A stretch of DNA of 64,000 nucleotides from Shewanella halifaxensis HAW-EB4. Its GTDB lineage: Bacteria; Pseudomonadota; Gammaproteobacteria; Enterobacterales; Shewanellaceae. The stretch's first letter is position 1. The number at the start of each line of letters is the position of its first letter. Positions 62,059 to 64,000 of the stretch are shown piece by piece. The stretch spans positions 4,588,001 through 4,652,000 of the forward strand of contig NC_010334.1 of assembly GCF_000019185.1 (NCBI RefSeq), given 5' to 3'. The notes beneath the pieces are model-generated. The model did not search any database. It had not been told where the DNA came from and saw nothing but the letters and a program-made list of their open reading frames with translations. The position numbers and the translations under genes were made by a program.

Positions 62059-62889
62059 TTATTTAAGCTTTGGCGACACAAATCGATTATGAGTCATCAC
62101 CGGCATTTTAGCGCGAAGTTCTTGCAAGCTTTGCAGCTCAATCTCGGCTTGAATCCAACCCGTACCTTGCGCTTTTTGGGCAAGAATGTTTCCCCAAGGA
62201 CCGACTATCATACTTTGTCCCCAGGTCTCTCGGCTACCTTGATTATGTTGCCCCCACTGTGCAGCCCCTAAGACAAAACATTGGGTTTCGATAGCGCGAG
62301 CCTGTAACAGCACCTGCCAATGGGCTTCACCCGTCACTTTGGTAAATGCAGCAGGTACAGCGATCATTTCAGCGCCCGCCTCGCGCAGCGCCCTGAAAAG
62401 ATCTGGGAAGCGGATATCGTAGCAAATCGCCAGCCCCAACTTCCCCATAGGGGTATCGACCACAACTATCTGCTTACCGGGGCAAAACGCATCGCTTTCC
62501 CGATACTGCTTAGTACCATCAGACACCTCAACATCAAACAGGTGCAATTTATCGTATTGACCTAAGATACTGCCATCGGCATCGAAAACATAACAGCGAT
62601 TATAAACGCGGCCATCCTCGGCCAAAATAGGAATGCTGCCAGCGACCATCACAACGCGATATAGCGCCGCTAACTTAGCTAAATCGTGCTTGAGTTTGCT
62701 ATCTTTGGCATCCACCGCATATTGCAGCTGCTGGCTTTCCTGACCACCAAAGAGCAGGCAACACTCCGGCAGCACCACCAACTGTGGCTCATCTACTTTA
62801 CGGGGTAACTGGCTAAGCTGCGATTCGATAAACGCTAGGTTGTCCGATACGCTGCGGCTGCTTTGACATTGCAGTAGGCTGACTTGCAT
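62059..62889 (-). CDS. Carbon-nitrogen hydrolase (nitrilase superfamily)
   Basis: Protein of 276 residues with the complete Glu-Lys-Cys triad: Glu42 in 'LVVLPECCLLF', Lys114 in 'YDKLHLFDVEV', and Cys156 in 'LGLAICYDIRFPDLFRALRE'. This is the Nit/YafV-YbeM-type amidase group (omega-amidase or deaminated-glutathione amidase). Its start lies 77 bp inside the end of yhdP, so it is co-transcribed with it and with tldD, a conserved order in Shewanella-like genomes. Confidence 0.92.
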   Translation of the reverse strand: MQVSLLQCQSSRSVSDNLAFIESQLSQLPRKVDEPQLVVLPECCLLFGGQESQQLQYAVDAKDSKLKHDLAKLAALYRVVMVAGSIPILAEDGRVYNRCYVFDADGSILGQYDKLHLFDVEVSDGTKQYRESDAFCPGKQIVVVDTPMGKLGLAICYDIRFPDLFRALREAGAEMIAVPAAFTKVTGEAHWQVLLQARAIETQCFVLGAAQWGQHNQGSRETWGQSMIVGPWGNILAQKAQGTGWIQAEIELQSLQELRAKMPVMTHNRFVSPKLK

Positions 62890-64000
62890 CTAACTCTCCC
62901 TCTTTATTCCCATCTAGCAGTGGCTTTGGTGATGACTCAACTTGGGCCTCACTAGGCGCTTGCTCACTCGGCTTGCCCTCTATCAGGGTCAGCTTTGCGG
63001 GCTCCTTGCTACTATCGACAAAATCAGTATTCGGCGGGGTGACGGCTTTAAGCTCCACTCCAGATGTTTGCGCACCTTTGTCTGGTTCAATATTAGCCTC
63101 GTTAGGCTCGGCTTGAACACTCATATCTGGGGCTGTTTGTCCCATGACTTGTGGCCCCATTGGCACTTGCAGAGTCTCTGGTCCGGTGACCTTCTTCGGT
63201 AGCACCGACTCAGGGATCTCAATCTCTTTACTCTTACGCTCTAGCTCTTCGAGCTTAGGTTCAGACATGGTGCCTGTGAGCCTAAAACGGATCTCAGAGA
63301 TCACCTCAATCACAGGCTCGAGTACCTTGGTCAGCGCAAATGCACCTAAGCCGAAGGTCCAACCGCCAGTGCTGAGCAGTACGACGGTCGGCACGCTAGA
63401 GGCCAGCTGCGGTACAAAACGAATATCATAGTTAAGACTTTCGGTCATTAAGTCGGTATAGCCGCGTACACGCATATCGCCAGCGACAGCTTTCATCTCG
63501 GTATCAGTGGTTTTCACCACGCCATTATCGAGCTTTAACGTTCCATTAAAAGAGTCAAAGTAAAGGCCTTTACCGAAGACATCGGAAAAGTCCAATGACA
63601 ACTTGCGCAGTAGCGAGTCTAAACTAAACAGCGAGAAGATCCGCGCGCCTTTGTCACTCACCTCTGACAGGTGGCCTTTACCTAACTCAAAACTCACGTC
63701 GCCATTAAGCGTCTCGAGTGAGAACGCATAAGGGGCGCCAGTCCAAGAAATATCAGCGGTAACGGCTGTCGGTGCGTTCTTAAGTCCGGGGTCGATCCCC
63801 AGTTGCTCTGACAGATAGTCGAACTTTGTGGCATCTAAAGTGAGTTGGAATGAGGTGAGGTTTTTACCTTGGCTCATATCCCAGTCACCACGGCCTTTTA
63901 ACTGTACATTGGGCGTGGTGAGCGACACAGTTTGGATCTCATATGACGTCCCTTTAGGTGTACCTTGCAGCACTAAGTGACCTAAAGACTTGCCATATAA
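62813..64000 (-). CDS. yhdP: YhdP/AsmA-like envelope protein, C-terminal part (5' end outside window)
   Basis: C-terminal about 395 residues of YhdP, an AsmA-like protein that transports phospholipids between the inner and outer membranes. The frame is open to the right edge, so the start is missing. It has 'LTLDATKFDYLSEQLGIDPG', 'FSLFSLDSLLRKLSLDFSD', and 'LTGTMSEPKLEEL', which mark the end of the DUF3971/AsmA domain, followed by a long Pro/Glu/Gln-rich tail (about 240 to the end) that is probably disordered. The tail is the region overlapping the nitrilase gene. Confidence 0.9.
   Translation of the reverse strand, partial: LYGKSLGHLVLQGTPKGTSYEIQTVSLTTPNVQLKGRGDWDMSQGKNLTSFQLTLDATKFDYLSEQLGIDPGLKNAPTAVTADISWTGAPYAFSLETLNGDVSFELGKGHLSEVSDKGARIFSLFSLDSLLRKLSLDFSDVFGKGLYFDSFNGTLKLDNGVVKTTDTEMKAVAGDMRVRGYTDLMTESLNYDIRFVPQLASSVPTVVLLSTGGWTFGLGAFALTKVLEPVIEVISEIRFRLTGTMSEPKLEELERKSKEIEIPESVLPKKVTGPETLQVPMGPQVMGQTAPDMSVQAEPNEANIEPDKGAQTSGVELKAVTPPNTDFVDSSKEPAKLTLIEGKPSEQAPSEAQVESSPKPLLDGNKEGELDASQPTAMSKQPQRIGQPSVYRIAA

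Noticed and set aside
1..64000. tRNA, rRNA, CRISPR arrays, transposases, phage genes
   Set aside because: I read both strands for these and saw none; a tRNA scan or CRISPR finder could still detect something I missed.

Overview
The window looks like chromosomal DNA of a marine gammaproteobacterium, most probably Shewanella. The clues are RapA, RraB, PlsC, DarP/YjgA, PmbA, TldD and YhdP in forms that align well from memory with E. coli, many Shewanella-type orphan proteins (DUF3530, DUF3016, TorF-type porin), and a chromosomal Qnr pentapeptide protein very close to QnrA, whose known source is Shewanella algae. I see no rRNA, tRNA, insertion sequence, prophage or CRISPR array, and almost every gene is intact. 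All identifications come from reading the translations; no database search was run.

Layout. 0-8 kb: the 3' end of a MATE efflux pump, a Qnr protein, a small anchored c-type cytochrome, then a LysR regulator divergent from an RND efflux adaptor and pump. 8-18 kb: small exported proteins (one built on a repeated DFSK motif), a large secreted metalloprotease, a hybrid histidine kinase with an altered H-box, and a PIN-PhoH ATPase. 18-27 kb: housekeeping genes (rapA, DUF3530, yqhA, a crotonase, rraB, plsC) with a two-gene signalling operon (REC-CheC protein plus diguanylate cyclase). 27-31 kb: a zinc-acquisition locus (small His/Cys-rich exported protein, His-rich outer-membrane protein, ZnuA-like binding protein, ZnuB-like permease) without an ATPase gene and with a terminator-like hairpin before the permease. 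31-44 kb: an MscS channel, formate-tetrahydrofolate ligase, a MaoC protein, TraB/GumN, several small orphan genes, a decayed receiver-domain fragment, HU, a TorF-type porin and an alanine/glycine symporter. 44.7-49.1 kb: an arsenic operon transcribed leftwards, arsR-acr3-gapdh-arsJ, with a strong inverted-repeat operator. It carries a 143-bp tandem array at the arsJ 3' end and a CTAG-rich repeat patch between gapdh and arsJ. 49-55 kb: a lipase-like lipoprotein, pmbA divergent from darP, and a large Ig-like lipoprotein. 55.7-60.4 kb: a TolC-HlyD-ABC-2-ABC-2 export operon without an ATPase. 60.5-64 kb: tldD, a nitrilase-family amidohydrolase and the 3' part of yhdP.

How the genes work together. 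The ars operon can handle both arsenite (Acr3 efflux) and arsenate (GAPDH makes 1-arseno-3-phosphoglycerate, ArsJ exports it). PmbA and TldD form one heterodimeric protease although their genes lie about 9 kb apart. The zinc locus proposes a path from outer membrane to cytoplasm that must borrow its ATPase from elsewhere. No wholly new system is proven; the best leads are the DFSK-repeat exported protein, the ATPase-less export and zinc loci, the arsJ-end tandem array and the Arg-for-Pro H-box kinase.
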